A stretch of DNA of 64,000 bases from Alphaproteobacteria bacterium (GCA_030424865.1 JAUHVR010000017.1:57019-121018), one strand, 5' to 3'; positions 9,737-19,041 are shown, counted from the first letter of the stretch. The notes: a model not told the origin generated them from the letters alone. Made by a program: numbers and translations.

Positions 9737-10738
9737 ATGACCGACACGCTGATGCGCCAGGACGAGGCCGAGGCCCTGATTGCCGAGGCATTTCAGGCCT
9801 GCGGCGTGTCGGAAACCAGTGCCCGCAGTACCGCGCGGGCCCTGGTCACTGCCGAGATCGACGGACAAAAGGGCCACGGGTTTTCGCGCGTGGCCTCTTA
9901 TGCGGCGCAGGCACGCTTGGGCAAGGTTGCGGGGCAGGCCGTTCCGCGCGTGGTCACCCGCCGTCCTGCCTGGGTCGAGATCGACGCAGGCCACGGGTTT
10001 GCCTATCCCGCACTCGATCTGGCAATTGCTGAACTCGTTGAAATTGCGCCGGAAACGGGGATCGCGGCGGCCTCGGTCACGCGGTCGCATCATTGCGGAC
10101 AACTGGCGGCGCATGTGGAACGTCTGGCCAAGCAGGGCCTTGCCGCCCTGATGGTGGCCAATACGCCCAAGGCCATGGCACCCTGGGGCGGCGGGCAGGC
10201 GCTTTTTGGCACCAACCCCATCGCCTTTGCCGCGCCACGGGCTGGCGCGCCGCTGGTCATCGACCTGTCGCTATCCAAGATCGCACGTGGCAAGGTCATG
10301 GCCGCCGCCCGCGCGGGCGAACCCATTCCCGAGGGATGGGCACTTGACGCGGACGGCAAGCCGACCACGAACCCGAAGGCCGCGCTGCAGGGCACGATGC
10401 TGCCCATGGGCGACGCCAAGGGCGCGGCACTTGCCTTGATGGTCGAGGTTCTGGCGGCGTCGCTGACCGGGGCCAATGCCTCGTACGAGGCCAGTTCGTT
10501 CTTCGACGCCGATGGCCCTCCACCCGGCGTGGGCCAGTTGCTGATCGCGTTTGATCTGGGGCAGGGTGCCGGACAGGGGTTCGCCACGCGACTCGAGGCG
10601 CTGCTGGCCGAGATCACGGGGCAGGGTGCGCGGTTGCCGGGCACGCGACGTCTGGCGGCGCGCGAAGCAGCCCGAAATCAGGGTGTCGCCGTGCCCGAAC
10701 AGGTTCTTCAAGAGATCAAGGCCTTGACGGCGGGCTGA
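9737..10738 (+). CDS. comC: Malate/L-lactate dehydrogenase-family enzyme, likely (R)-sulfolactate dehydrogenase
   Basis: NAD(P)H-dependent 2-hydroxyacid oxidoreductase of the ComC/Ldh2 family, 333 residues. Signature pieces are the Arg-Val-Ala-Ser-Tyr region near residue 55, SHHCGQLAAHVERLA with the catalytic His, and FGTNPIAFAAPR. In characterised sulfolactate degraders ComC interconverts sulfopyruvate and (R)-sulfolactate, supplying the SuyAB substrate. It sits third in the operon with a GGAG site, so that assignment is favoured. The S-specific dehydrogenase SlcD is not nearby. Substrate assignment is by context. Confidence 0.78.
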   Translation: MTDTLMRQDEAEALIAEAFQACGVSETSARSTARALVTAEIDGQKGHGFSRVASYAAQARLGKVAGQAVPRVVTRRPAWVEIDAGHGFAYPALDLAIAELVEIAPETGIAAASVTRSHHCGQLAAHVERLAKQGLAALMVANTPKAMAPWGGGQALFGTNPIAFAAPRAGAPLVIDLSLSKIARGKVMAAARAGEPIPEGWALDADGKPTTNPKAALQGTMLPMGDAKGAALALMVEVLAASLTGANASYEASSFFDADGPPPGVGQLLIAFDLGQGAGQGFATRLEALLAEITGQGARLPGTRRLAAREAARNQGVAVPEQVLQEIKALTAG

Positions 10739-10743
10739 CCCGC

Positions 10744-11559
10744 CTAGCGTGACCGGGTGTCCGGCAACGAGATATTGGCCACTTGCTCGGCAATCGGATC
10801 CGTCGATAGCGGATGTATGTCTGATTTGTAGTCCTCGGGCTCGCCCATGTCCTGCCATCCACCCTGCCGGTAGACCTGCAATCCCGTGAAACCGGCCTTG
10901 TACCCCATTTTGGGACTGCCGGGGACCCAATAGCCCAGGTAGACGTAGGGCAGACCCGCCTCTTGCGCGATCTTCACGTGGTCCAGCACCATGTAGGTGC
11001 CCAGGCTTTGTTTCGGCAGGTCGGGTTCGTAGAACGAGTAGACCATGCTCAGCCCGTCATCCAGCACATCGGTCAAGCACACGGCGGTCAGATCGCGCGT
11101 CTGTCGGTCGCTGTATTCGATCACCCGCGACCGGATCGGCGTTTCCTCGATCATCGCGGCAAACTCGAAGACATCCATGTCGGCCATGCCACCGTCGGCA
11201 TGGCGGCTGTCGAGATAGCGGCGAAACAGCTCGTACTGGTCTTCGGTCGCCCAGGGAGAGGTCGCCCGGCGGCGCAGATGGGCGTTGCGGTTGATCGTCT
11301 TGCGCTGGCTGCGCGAGGCGACAAAGCGCGAGACATCAATGCGTGCCGAAAGGCAGGCGGCGCAGTCCGAACAAGAGGGGCGATACAGCACGTTCTGAGA
11401 CCGGCGAAACCCTTGCTTCGACAGGCTGTCGTTCAACTGGCCGGCGGTTTCGCCCTGCAGGGCCGTGAACAGCTTCCGCTCCATCCTTCCCTCAAGATAG
11501 GGGCACGGCTGGGGCGCAGTTACGTAAAACTGCGGGGCAAGCGGAAGTGAATGGCGCAT
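10744..11559 (-). CDS. bpt: Aspartate/glutamate leucyltransferase (bacterial N-end rule)
   Basis: Transfers leucine from Leu-tRNA to proteins with N-terminal Asp or Glu, marking them for ClpS/ClpAP degradation. It is an ATE/Bpt family protein of 271 residues with the Cys-rich N-terminal motif (CPYLEGR and CSDCAACL) and the C-terminal GNAT-like part ending in [17 protein letters not shown]. Its stop is 5 bases from the convergent comC stop. The upstream 100 bp contain a GC-rich dyad (11608-11634). Confidence 0.9.
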   Translation of the reverse strand: MRHSLPLAPQFYVTAPQPCPYLEGRMERKLFTALQGETAGQLNDSLSKQGFRRSQNVLYRPSCSDCAACLSARIDVSRFVASRSQRKTINRNAHLRRRATSPWATEDQYELFRRYLDSRHADGGMADMDVFEFAAMIEETPIRSRVIEYSDRQTRDLTAVCLTDVLDDGLSMVYSFYEPDLPKQSLGTYMVLDHVKIAQEAGLPYVYLGYWVPGSPKMGYKAGFTGLQVYRQGGWQDMGEPEDYKSDIHPLSTDPIAEQVANISLPDTRSR

Positions 11560-11607
11560 CTATGTCCCGTTCAAGCATTTCTTGCGGGAAGCGTAGCAAC
11601 TAGGTTT

Positions 11608-11634
11608 CGCCCCGCCAAGCTTAATTGCGGGGCG
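11608..11634. terminator. GC-rich hairpin between RDD gene and bpt
   Basis: CGCCCCGC / GCGGGGCG arms with an 11-base loop, 26 bases beyond the RDD stop. It lacks a proper T-run on the minus strand, so it is at best a weak terminator or stabilising hairpin. Confidence 0.35.
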
Positions 11635-11659
11635 TTTCCCATTGATTGCGCGTAAACTT

Positions 11660-12115
11660 TCAGCGACCTCGGCGGTTGATCGCCACCGTGCCCAGCACGT
11701 GGTCCGTCACACCCTGACCGCGCTCGTTGATGAACATCAGCGCAATCGAGGCCAGTTGAACCAGGGGGAAGGCCATCGACAAGGTGTACCCCAGCGTGTG
11801 CATGAAGGCAGTGCCACCGTCAAAGCGGCGCCCTTCGCTGTCGCGGAACTCGATCGACATCAGGCGCATGCCAAAGGTCGCAGAGGTGCCTGACAGGCTG
11901 ATCCAGCGGTAGGCAAAGCCCACAACCAGATAGAGGAACGGCAGGAAGAAGAGGCCGATAAAGGCCGTCATCAGAATGATCGGCAGGATCAGGATCGAAA
12001 TCACGATGGTGTCGATCACCCAAGCCAGGCCACGCTTGACGGTGACGTCCGCATAGAACTCGGGCTGCATCACGGGATCGGGCAGATGGACATGGGTGTG
12101 GGGGGACGAGATCAT
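11660..12115 (-). CDS. RDD-family membrane protein
   Basis: Small inner-membrane protein with an RDD domain. After a short polar N-terminus come VKRGLAWVIDTIVISILILP and two to three hydrophobic segments (about residues 28-75 and 115-135). The typical Arg and Asp residues lie in RGLAWVID. I choose ATG 12115 (151 residues); a TTG at 12154 would add 13 residues without conservation. It lies 77 bp after the DUF2852 gene and may be co-transcribed with it, although a hairpin separates them. The function is unknown; some RDD proteins are transport- or stress-related. Confidence 0.8.
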   Translation of the reverse strand: MISSPHTHVHLPDPVMQPEFYADVTVKRGLAWVIDTIVISILILPIILMTAFIGLFFLPFLYLVVGFAYRWISLSGTSATFGMRLMSIEFRDSEGRRFDGGTAFMHTLGYTLSMAFPLVQLASIALMFINERGQGVTDHVLGTVAINRRGR

Positions 12116-12154
12116 TTTACCGGTCTGAAAAAAAGAGGTTTGGGAACAAGGCAA

Positions 12155-12170
12155 GGCCCCAATCGGGGCC
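12155..12170 (-). terminator. Hairpin between DUF2852 gene and RDD gene
   Basis: GGCCCC-N4-GGGGCC stem 22 bases after the DUF2852 stop on the minus strand; a T-run follows only about 20 bases later. Possible attenuating terminator. Confidence 0.4.
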
Positions 12171-12192
12171 CTGCCGGGATTGGCAGTGCAGA

Positions 12193-12648
12193 TTATTGCT
12201 GCGGGCGCGGCGACTGCTGGTCCAGCGGCGAAACCTCGTCGCGGGGGGCAGCGGCTTCACGTGCGCGCTCTTCCATGAACTGGTCGAATTCCGCTTTGTC
12301 CTTTGCTTCGCGCAGGCGGCGCAGGAAGGCTTCGAAGTTTTCCTGTTCGTCGGTCAGACGGCGCAGGGTTTCTTCCTTGTAGGCATCAAAGGCCGCGTTG
12401 CCGCTGGGTTTCAGGGCCGAGTAGGCAAAGTGACGGCGGCTGCTGCCGCAGCGGGATTTCGAGAACATGCGTTTGCTCCAGATCATGTAAAAGAGAAGGG
12501 CCAGACCAACGGGCCAGAAGAAGATGAAGCCAAGGACCATGGCAGCGATCCAGGCACCCTTGCCTTTGCTGTCCAGCCAGGCTTCGCTGCGGGAAAACCA
12601 ACCGGTGGTTTCCGGAAGCGTGGTAGTCTGAGCGGCGGCGGTGTTCAT
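12193..12648 (-). CDS. DUF2852 membrane protein
   Basis: 151-residue protein with one strong membrane segment (GAWIAAMVLGFIFFWPVGLA, then LLFYMIW) followed by a cytoplasmic region rich in Arg/Glu, probably helical (AFDAYKEETLRRLTDEQENF). This matches the alphaproteobacterial DUF2852 family, which has no known role. The ribosome site is GGAG-like before ATG 12648. The upstream region holds two operator-like palindromes, so expression is probably regulated. Confidence 0.85.
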   Translation of the reverse strand: MNTAAAQTTTLPETTGWFSRSEAWLDSKGKGAWIAAMVLGFIFFWPVGLALLFYMIWSKRMFSKSRCGSSRRHFAYSALKPSGNAAFDAYKEETLRRLTDEQENFEAFLRRLREAKDKAEFDQFMEERAREAAAPRDEVSPLDQQSPRPQQ

Positions 12649-12672
12649 TTGTGTCTCCGTGGTTGAAGGTTA

Positions 12673-12750
12673 ATGTGAATGCTTTTCACATGACAGTAGA
12701 TCGGAACCCGGATGACCTTCTTCAAGGGTTTATGTGAATGTTTTTTACAT
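12673..12750. promoter_or_regulatory. Two operator-like palindromes upstream of the DUF2852 gene
   Basis: ATGTGAA-N5-TTCACAT at 12673-12691 is perfect, and ATGTGAA-N5-TTTACAT at 12732-12750 has one mismatch. Their centres are 59 bp apart in an AT-rich stretch that is the only upstream region of the DUF2852 gene. The shape TGTGA-N7-TCACA is one base longer than a CRP site; the regulator is not identified. Confidence 0.6.
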
Positions 12751-12802
12751 TTTCGTGCAACGCATTGATTTAGAATAATTTTATCGCAAACATTTTTTCA
12801 GA

Positions 12803-13270
12803 TCAGATGATGAAATCCGCCGAAATTGCCCCCGTAAGGCCCGGCAGAACCCTCGGATTCAGCGGAAAGACATGTCGCGGCGTGCCAGCCGCGGCCCAGA
12901 CTTCGTCAAAGTCCAGCAGACGGGGATCCAGCCAGGCGCGGATCGGGTTCAGGTGCCCGATGGGCGCGACACCCCCAATGGCAAAGCCGGTCTGTGCGCG
13001 GATCAGCGCGGCATCCGCCTTGCCCAAAGCCTCGCCCGCCAGGGCCGATGCCTTTTCTCCGTCGACCTTGTTGCCGCCGGCCGTCAGGAACAACAGCGCC
13101 TCACCCGAATTTTCGCCGCGAAAGATGATGGACTTGGCGATTTGATCGACCTCGCACCCCACAGACGTTGCCGCCTCTTGCGCCGTGCGCGCCTGACCCA
13201 CCTCCATAATGCCATCTGGAAGCCCCGCGGCCTCAATTGCGGCACGCACCCGTTTCAAACTTTTACTCAT
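12803..13270 (-). CDS. YbaK/ProX-type aminoacyl-tRNA deacylase
   Basis: Free-standing editing domain of the YbaK/prolyl-tRNA synthetase INS family, which hydrolyses mischarged tRNA such as Ala- or Cys-tRNAPro. It has 155 residues; the motifs are QIAKSIIFRG, LTAGGNKVDGEKAS (the conserved Lys region) and GFAIGGVAPIGHLNPI. The exact specificity cannot be told. It diverges from glnE, whose start is 83 bp away. Confidence 0.85.
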   Translation of the reverse strand: MSKSLKRVRAAIEAAGLPDGIMEVGQARTAQEAATSVGCEVDQIAKSIIFRGENSGEALLFLTAGGNKVDGEKASALAGEALGKADAALIRAQTGFAIGGVAPIGHLNPIRAWLDPRLLDFDEVWAAAGTPRHVFPLNPRVLPGLTGAISADFII

Positions 13271-13353
13271 TCCCGCCTCCTGATCCTGAACGCCGGACTA
13301 TCCGCGCTTTTTGTGCCATTGCAAGTTGCGTGACGACATGTCCAATCTGGACC

Positions 13354-16146
13354 ATGACCTTTGCCAATGCCCTGACCCGACTGCCCAGACCCTATGAACC
13401 CGATCGTGGCGACGAAGCGCTTGCCGCGGTGCCCTGGGCCAGCGGGGATGTCGCACAATTGATCCGTGGCACCGGGGGCTGCAGTCCCTTTCTCAAGAGC
13501 TTGATCCAGAAAGAAGGTGATTGGCTGGAAGCGGCCTTGGAGGCGCCGGAACGCGCGCTTGACACCTTGGCCGCAAACAGCCGGGATCTTGCCGCCACCG
13601 ACGTGCCAAACGGCTTGCGACAGGCGAAACGGCGCGTGGCCTTGTTGACGGCGCTGGCTGATCTGGGTGGCGTCTGGTCGTTGGAACAGGTCACCGTTGC
13701 CTTGACGCGCTTTGCCGAGACGGCAGTCGAAACCGCCCTGCGCGCCGCGCTCGAGGTCGAAATCCGCCGGGGCAAGCTGCCCGGCGCGACCGAAGAGTCG
13801 CTGGACACAGCGGCGGGGCTGGTGGTGCTGGCGATGGGCAAGATGGGGGCATACGAGCTGAACTACAGCTCTGACATCGATCTGATCTGCCTGTTTGACG
13901 AAACCCGATATGACCCCTCTGACTACCAAGAGGCCCGCGCAAGCCTTGTCAGGGCGACGCGCAAAATGGCCTCGACACTTAGCGAGATCACCGGGGACGG
14001 CTATGTCTTTCGCACGGACCTGCGCCTGCGTCCCGATCCCGCCGTGACGCCAGTGTGCCTGTCCATGGAAGCCGCGGAACGCTACTACGAAAGCCTGGGC
14101 CGCACCTGGGAACGGGCGGCGTATATCAAGGCCCGACCCTGTGCCGGTGACATTGCGGCCGGGGAACGGTTCCTGCAGACACTGCAGCCTTTCGTGTGGC
14201 GCAAGCATCTGGACTTCGCCGCCATCCAGGACGCCCACGACATGCGCTTGCGCTACCGCGAGCACAAGGGGCAGGGCGGACCGATCACTCTGCTCAAGCA
14301 CAACATGAAGCTTGGGCGCGGCGGCATCCGAGAGATCGAGTTCTTCACCCAGACCCGCCAACTGATCGCCGGGGGGCGTGACCCGGCCTTGCGTCAACGC
14401 GGGACCGTCGAGTCGCTGGCGACCTTGGCGCGCAAGGGCTGGGTGCCGACCGAGGCGGCCGAGACCCTGACCGACCACTATCGCGCCCATCGAGAGATCG
14501 AGCACCGCATCCAGATGGTCGGCGATGTTCAGACCCACGCGTTGCCGGGCGGCAGCGAGGGGTTCGATCGGCTGGCCGCTTTCACCGGGACCAGCCGCGC
14601 AGAGCTTGAGGCGCGGTTGCTGCAGCGCCTGACCGAGGTGCATGATCTGACCGAAGGGTTCTTTGCCCCTGACGCCCGCGCCAGGGCAAAAAAGCCCGAA
14701 GAGACCACGCTGGACACCAAGGGCTATTCCGCCCGCTGGCGGCGGTATCCGGCACTGCGCTCGTCCCGTGCCGTTGAAATCTTTGAGCGGCTCAAACCCG
14801 ACATCCTGGCGCGTCTGGCGCAAGCCGACCGTCCCGAAGAGGCGCTGGTGGCCTTTGACGGCTTCCTGTCGGGTCTTCCGGCCGGGGTTCAGGTCTTTTC
14901 TTTGTTCGAAGCCAACCCGCATCTGGTCGATCTCTTGATCGATGTGGTCAGTGTCTCACCCGATCTGGCGCGCTATTTGTCGCGCAATGCCTCGGTCTTT
15001 GACGCGGTGATTGGCGGGGCTTTCTTTGATGCATGGCCGGGGGTCGATGCGTTGAAACAGGACCTTGCGGACCAGTTCGCGCGGGCGGGCGATTATGAGC
15101 GCAAATTGGATGCCGTGCGTCGCTGGACCCGTGAGTGGAACTTCCGCACCGGCGTGCACCTGTTGCGCGGGTTGATCGACGCGGATCAGGCCGGATGGCA
15201 ATACGCCGACATCGCCGAGGCCGTCATGGCCGAACTCTGGCCCGTCGTCGTCGCCGAGTTCACGCAAAAGCACGGGGCCCTGCCGGGGCGCGGCGCGGTG
15301 GTCCTGGGCATGGGGTCCCTCGGGGCCCGGCGGTTGCACGGGCGGTCGGACCTGGATGTGATCGTGATCTACGATCCCGATGGGGTCGAGATGTCCGAAG
15401 GTCGGAAACCCTTGCCAGCGCGGATGTATTATGCCCGCCTGACCCAGGCGCTGATCACAGCGGTCAGCACGCAGACCGCCGAAGGGCGGCTGTTCGAGAT
15501 CGACATGCGCCTGCGGCCCTCGGGCAATCAGGGTCCTGTCGCCACCAGTTTCGAGGCGTTCCGCACCTACCAGCGCGAGTCCGCCTGGACGTGGGAGCAC
15601 CTGGCCCAAACCCGCGCGCGCATCGTGGCGGGGTCGCAGGATCTGGCCGAAGATGTCGAGGCTTTTCGGCAGGGCCTGTTGGCCGACCCGCGCGACGCCG
15701 GCCAGGTACTGACCGAGGTCGCAAAGATGCGCGCGCGCATCGAGGCGGCCAAAGGCGCCGCCGCGCCCTTGGAGCCAAAACTGGGGCGGGGGCGGATGCA
15801 GGACATCGAACTTTTTGCCCAGGCCGGTTTGCTGGTGTCGGGTGCGACCAAGCGGGCCACCTCGGTCGGGCTGCAGTCTGCCGCCACGCTGGGGTGGATT
15901 TCGGAACAGGCGGCCGAGCAGGTCGCTGGGGCCTACCTCTTGTTCCAGACCGTGCAGGTTGGCGCACGCCTGATCCGTGATGGGGCCTTGGTCGCCGAAG
16001 AGCTGGGCGATGGCGGCGCGGATTTCCTGTCTCGCTTGACCGGCACGACGGATTTGGCACATCTCCAGACGGAAATGGCCGCGCGGGCGGATGCCTGTGC
16101 GGCGATCATCGCGGCAGCATTGCCGGACATGGAGGCCGAAGAATGA
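13354..16146 (+). CDS. glnE: Bifunctional glutamine synthetase adenylyltransferase/adenylyl-removing enzyme
   Basis: Adds AMP to or removes it from glutamine synthetase according to nitrogen status, together with PII. It has two nucleotidyltransferase domains: the N-terminal deadenylylase with GKMGAYELNYSSDIDLICLF, and the C-terminal adenylyltransferase with GMGSLGARRLHGRSDLDVIV. It has 930 residues, close to other alphaproteobacterial GlnE. I start at ATG 13354 (TFANALTRLPRPYEPDRG), which matches the family N-terminus; a GTG at 13330 is a possible alternative. The stop overlaps the next gene by 4 bases. Confidence 0.95.
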   Translation: MTFANALTRLPRPYEPDRGDEALAAVPWASGDVAQLIRGTGGCSPFLKSLIQKEGDWLEAALEAPERALDTLAANSRDLAATDVPNGLRQAKRRVALLTALADLGGVWSLEQVTVALTRFAETAVETALRAALEVEIRRGKLPGATEESLDTAAGLVVLAMGKMGAYELNYSSDIDLICLFDETRYDPSDYQEARASLVRATRKMASTLSEITGDGYVFRTDLRLRPDPAVTPVCLSMEAAERYYESLGRTWERAAYIKARPCAGDIAAGERFLQTLQPFVWRKHLDFAAIQDAHDMRLRYREHKGQGGPITLLKHNMKLGRGGIREIEFFTQTRQLIAGGRDPALRQRGTVESLATLARKGWVPTEAAETLTDHYRAHREIEHRIQMVGDVQTHALPGGSEGFDRLAAFTGTSRAELEARLLQRLTEVHDLTEGFFAPDARARAKKPEETTLDTKGYSARWRRYPALRSSRAVEIFERLKPDILARLAQADRPEEALVAFDGFLSGLPAGVQVFSLFEANPHLVDLLIDVVSVSPDLARYLSRNASVFDAVIGGAFFDAWPGVDALKQDLADQFARAGDYERKLDAVRRWTREWNFRTGVHLLRGLIDADQAGWQYADIAEAVMAELWPVVVAEFTQKHGALPGRGAVVLGMGSLGARRLHGRSDLDVIVIYDPDGVEMSEGRKPLPARMYYARLTQALITAVSTQTAEGRLFEIDMRLRPSGNQGPVATSFEAFRTYQRESAWTWEHLAQTRARIVAGSQDLAEDVEAFRQGLLADPRDAGQVLTEVAKMRARIEAAKGAAAPLEPKLGRGRMQDIELFAQAGLLVSGATKRATSVGLQSAATLGWISEQAAEQVAGAYLLFQTVQVGARLIRDGALVAEELGDGGADFLSRLTGTTDLAHLQTEMAARADACAAIIAAALPDMEAEE

Positions 16147-16412
16147 AAGAGCGCAGCGCATGGGATCCCAAGGGCCTGATCCACGAGTCCTTCAGGATCG
16201 AGGGCATCTCGCTTGAAGAATGCCGCAGCATTTTTCTGGATTGGGCCCTGTCGATGCCCACCGATAGCGATACGACCAAAGCCTTGAAGGCGCTGCTTGA
16301 GCAATATGCCGACGCCAAGGACCATCCGATGACGCAGGTCATGACCGAAGGTCTGACCACGGTTGGCGCACCGCGTCGCCGCGGCGGGTGGCGGTCCCGC
16401 CCACGGCACTAG
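16143..16412 (+). CDS. Conserved hypothetical protein coupled to glnE
   Basis: 89-residue protein whose ATG overlaps the glnE stop (ATGA), so it is translationally coupled. It begins ERSAWDPKGLIHESFRIEGI, is acidic in the middle (FLDWALSMPTDSDT) and ends in a basic Arg-rich tail (PRRRGGWRSRPRH). I do not recognise a named domain. The position suggests a link with nitrogen control, but nothing in the sequence shows this. Confidence 0.75.
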   Translation: MKERSAWDPKGLIHESFRIEGISLEECRSIFLDWALSMPTDSDTTKALKALLEQYADAKDHPMTQVMTEGLTTVGAPRRRGGWRSRPRH

Positions 16413-16418
16413 TTTGGA

Positions 16419-17063
16419 TCAGGCGGTCAGGGCTGCGGCTTCGCGCGCCAGCTCTTCGATCGCCTTCCAGTCGCCCGCGGCGACCAGATCCTTGGGGGCC
16501 ACCCAGCTGCCACCGGCGCAAAGCACGTTCGACAGGCTCAGGTAATCCATCGCATTCTTCGGCGACACTCCGCCCGTCGGGCAGAACGAGACCTGCGGGA
16601 TCGGCGCGCCAATGGCTTTCAGTGCGGGTGCACCGCCCGAGGCCTCGGCCGGAAAGAATTTCTGCACGCGGTAGCCGCGTTCCAGCAGTTTCATTGCCTC
16701 GGTTGCCGTGGCAGCGCCGGGCAGCGTCGGCAGGTCATGCGCTTCGCAGGCGGTGAGCAGCGCGTCGGTCGCGCCCGGCGACACACCAAAGGTTGCGCCA
16801 GCCGCCTTGGCCGCAGCAACGTCGGCCGGCGTCAACAGGGTGCCTGCACCGACGCGCCCGCCTTCGACCTTGGCCATCTCGGTGATGGCTTCCAGTGCGA
16901 CGGGCGTCCGAAGGGTGACCTCCAGCGCGGGCAGGCCCCCCGCGACCAGCGCCTCGGCCAGGGGGCGGGCCTTGGTGACGTCATCGATCACCAGAACCGG
17001 CACGATGGGGGCAAGTTTGCAAACCGCTTCGGTCTGAACACAGGCGTCCTGAGGGGTGATCAT
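16419..17063 (-). CDS. eda: KDPG/KHG aldolase
   Basis: Class I aldolase of the Entner-Doudoroff pathway: cleaves 2-keto-3-deoxy-6-phosphogluconate to pyruvate and glyceraldehyde-3-phosphate. It has the conserved Glu in PALEVTLRTP and the Schiff-base Lys in YRVQKFFPAE. Its 214 residues are normal. It is 42 bp downstream of edd on the same strand, forming an edd-eda operon. The stop is 6 bases from the convergent hypothetical gene. Confidence 0.96.
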   Translation of the reverse strand: MITPQDACVQTEAVCKLAPIVPVLVIDDVTKARPLAEALVAGGLPALEVTLRTPVALEAITEMAKVEGGRVGAGTLLTPADVAAAKAAGATFGVSPGATDALLTACEAHDLPTLPGAATATEAMKLLERGYRVQKFFPAEASGGAPALKAIGAPIPQVSFCPTGGVSPKNAMDYLSLSNVLCAGGSWVAPKDLVAAGDWKAIEELAREAAALTA

Positions 17064-17105
17064 CGGGGATCTCTCTTTCGTTTGGTCTGAAGTATTGATG
17101 TTGGC

Positions 17106-18911
17106 TTAAACGACCACGCCTGCGCCCTGCGAGGCAAGACCGACATTCCGGCGGAAGACGTCAAACAGCTCGCGCCCGACGCCGTGGCCATTGCCAGACA
17201 GGTCCGCCGTGACCGGCGTGCGGTCGGCAAACCCTTCGGTCAGGCAAGTGATTTCGCCGCTCACCGCGTCGACGCGCACCAGATCGCCATCCTGCAGTTT
17301 GGCAAGCGGTCCGCCGTCGGCGGCCTCGGGGCAGACGTGGATCGCAGCGGGCACCTTGCCGCTGGCGCCTGACATGCGGCCATCGGTGACCAGCGCCACC
17401 TTCAGGCCACGGTCCTGCAGCACCGCCAGCGTCGGCGTCAGCCCGTGCAGTTCCGGCATCCCGTTCGAGCGCGGGCCCTGAAAGCGCACGACGATGACCG
17501 TGTCGCCGGTGAATTCACCCGCCTTGAAGGCGTCCTTGACGGCCTCTTGCGTCTGGAACACGCGGGCCGGGGCTTCGATCACATGGCGCTCGGGAGCGAC
17601 CGCCGAGACCTTCATCATCCCGTGACCCAGGTTGCCGTGCAGTTGTTTCAGGCCACCGGTCGGCTGGAATCCGTCCGAGGCCGGGCGCAGGATCTTGTCG
17701 TTCTGCGTCTTGCCCGCGCCGGGGCCATAGACCAGCTCGCCGTCCTTCAAGGTGGGTTCCTGCGTGTACAGCGACAGCCCGTCGCCCGCGACGGTCTTGA
17801 CGTCTTCGTGCAAAAGACCCGCATTCAACAGCTCACCGATCATGAAGCCCAGGCCACCGGCAGCGTGGAAGTGGTTCACGTCGGCCAGACCGTTGGGATA
17901 GACCTTGGCCATCAGCGGTGTGACGGACGAGATCTCGTCAAAATCTTCGAGCTCCAGCAGCACACCAGCCGCGCGGGCCATGGCGGGCAGGTGCAGAACC
18001 AGGTTGGTCGACCCGCCCGTAGCCATCAACCCGACGATGCCGTTCACAAAGGCACGCGCGTCCAGCACGTCGCACACCGGGCGATAGTCGTTGCCCAGCT
18101 GCGTGATCTCCAGCGCGCGCTTGGCGGCGGCCACGGTCAGGGCTTCGCGCAGCGGGGTGCCCGGGTTCACAAACGAGGTGCCCGGCATGTGAAGCCCCAT
18201 GAACTCCATCAGCATCTGATTTGTGTTCGCGGTGCCGTAGAAAGTGCAGGTGCCCGGTCCGTGATAGCTGGCCATCTCGGCCTTCATCAGCGCGTCGCGG
18301 CCGACCTCTCCGGTGGCAAACTGTTGGCGAACCTTGGCTTTTTCGTCATTGGGGAGACCCGAAACCATCGGCCCCGCCGGGATGAAAAGCCCCGGGATAT
18401 AGCCAAAGGTTGCCGCCGCCATGATCAGGCCCGGCACGATCTTGTCACAGACCCCTAGGTAGACCGCGCTGTCATATGTGTTGTGGCTGAGCGCCACGCC
18501 GGTCGCCAGAGCAATCACATCGCGCGAAAAAAGCGACAGCTCCATGCCGACCTGACCCTGAGTCACGCCGTCACACATTGCGGGCACGCCGCCAGCGACC
18601 TGAGCGGTGCCGCCGTTGGCACGCGCGGTTGCGCGGATGATGTCGGGATAGGTCTCGAACGGCTGGTGGGCCGACAGCATGTCGTTGTACGCCGTCACGA
18701 TGCCGATGTTGCCCGCGCGCGTGTCGACCAGAGCGTCCTTGTCCTGGCCCATCGCCGCATAGGCATGGGCCTGGTTCCCGCAGGTCAGATGGGCGCGGCG
18801 CGGCCCTTCCGAGGCGGCGGCGCGCATGCGCTCCAGATAGCGGTTGCGGGTGTCCTCGGACCGTTCCTCGATCCGATCGGTGACGCGGGCGATGGTGGCG
18901 TTCAAAGACAT
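17106..18911 (-). CDS. edd: Phosphogluconate dehydratase
   Basis: Fe-S dehydratase (IlvD/Edd family) converting 6-phosphogluconate to KDPG. Cluster cysteines are visible in [19 protein letters not shown] and [12 protein letters not shown]. The N-terminus [17 protein letters not shown] is the Edd type. ATG 18911 with an upstream GGAA gives 601 residues; the longer open frame runs into the divergent gene's leader. It is co-transcribed with eda. A 12-bp LacI-type palindrome lies about 43 bp upstream of the start. Confidence 0.96.
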   Translation of the reverse strand: MSLNATIARVTDRIEERSEDTRNRYLERMRAAASEGPRRAHLTCGNQAHAYAAMGQDKDALVDTRAGNIGIVTAYNDMLSAHQPFETYPDIIRATARANGGTAQVAGGVPAMCDGVTQGQVGMELSLFSRDVIALATGVALSHNTYDSAVYLGVCDKIVPGLIMAAATFGYIPGLFIPAGPMVSGLPNDEKAKVRQQFATGEVGRDALMKAEMASYHGPGTCTFYGTANTNQMLMEFMGLHMPGTSFVNPGTPLREALTVAAAKRALEITQLGNDYRPVCDVLDARAFVNGIVGLMATGGSTNLVLHLPAMARAAGVLLELEDFDEISSVTPLMAKVYPNGLADVNHFHAAGGLGFMIGELLNAGLLHEDVKTVAGDGLSLYTQEPTLKDGELVYGPGAGKTQNDKILRPASDGFQPTGGLKQLHGNLGHGMMKVSAVAPERHVIEAPARVFQTQEAVKDAFKAGEFTGDTVIVVRFQGPRSNGMPELHGLTPTLAVLQDRGLKVALVTDGRMSGASGKVPAAIHVCPEAADGGPLAKLQDGDLVRVDAVSGEITCLTEGFADRTPVTADLSGNGHGVGRELFDVFRRNVGLASQGAGVVV

Positions 18912-18953
18912 GATGGTTCCCTGACCATTGGTGTGCGCCTGCTCCATAACAAG

Positions 18954-18965
18954 GTTAGCGCTAAC
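18954..18965. promoter_or_regulatory. LacI-type operator upstream of edd
   Basis: Perfect palindrome GTTAGCGCTAAC with the central CG typical of LacI-family sites, 43-54 bp upstream of the edd start. It probably controls the edd-eda operon through a sugar- or gluconate-responsive LacI protein. The regulator gene is not adjacent. Confidence 0.65.
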
Positions 18966-19041
18966 AGTAAACCGGTCAAAGCGCGACGTTTTGGTACCAG
19001 GGGTGGGTTTTCTTCGCAGTGGTGCGCGGATAAGCAGGGGC

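Noticed and set aside
12673..12750. CRP/FNR binding sites
   Set aside because: The half sites resemble TGTGA/TCACA but the spacer is 7 rather than 6 bases, and the FNR pattern TTGAT-N4-ATCAA is absent.
13267..16161. Long antisense ORFs opposite glnE (551 and 401 codons)
   Set aside because: They mirror the codon pattern of glnE on the high-GC strand, have no recognisable domain and no ribosome site; glnE itself is unambiguous.
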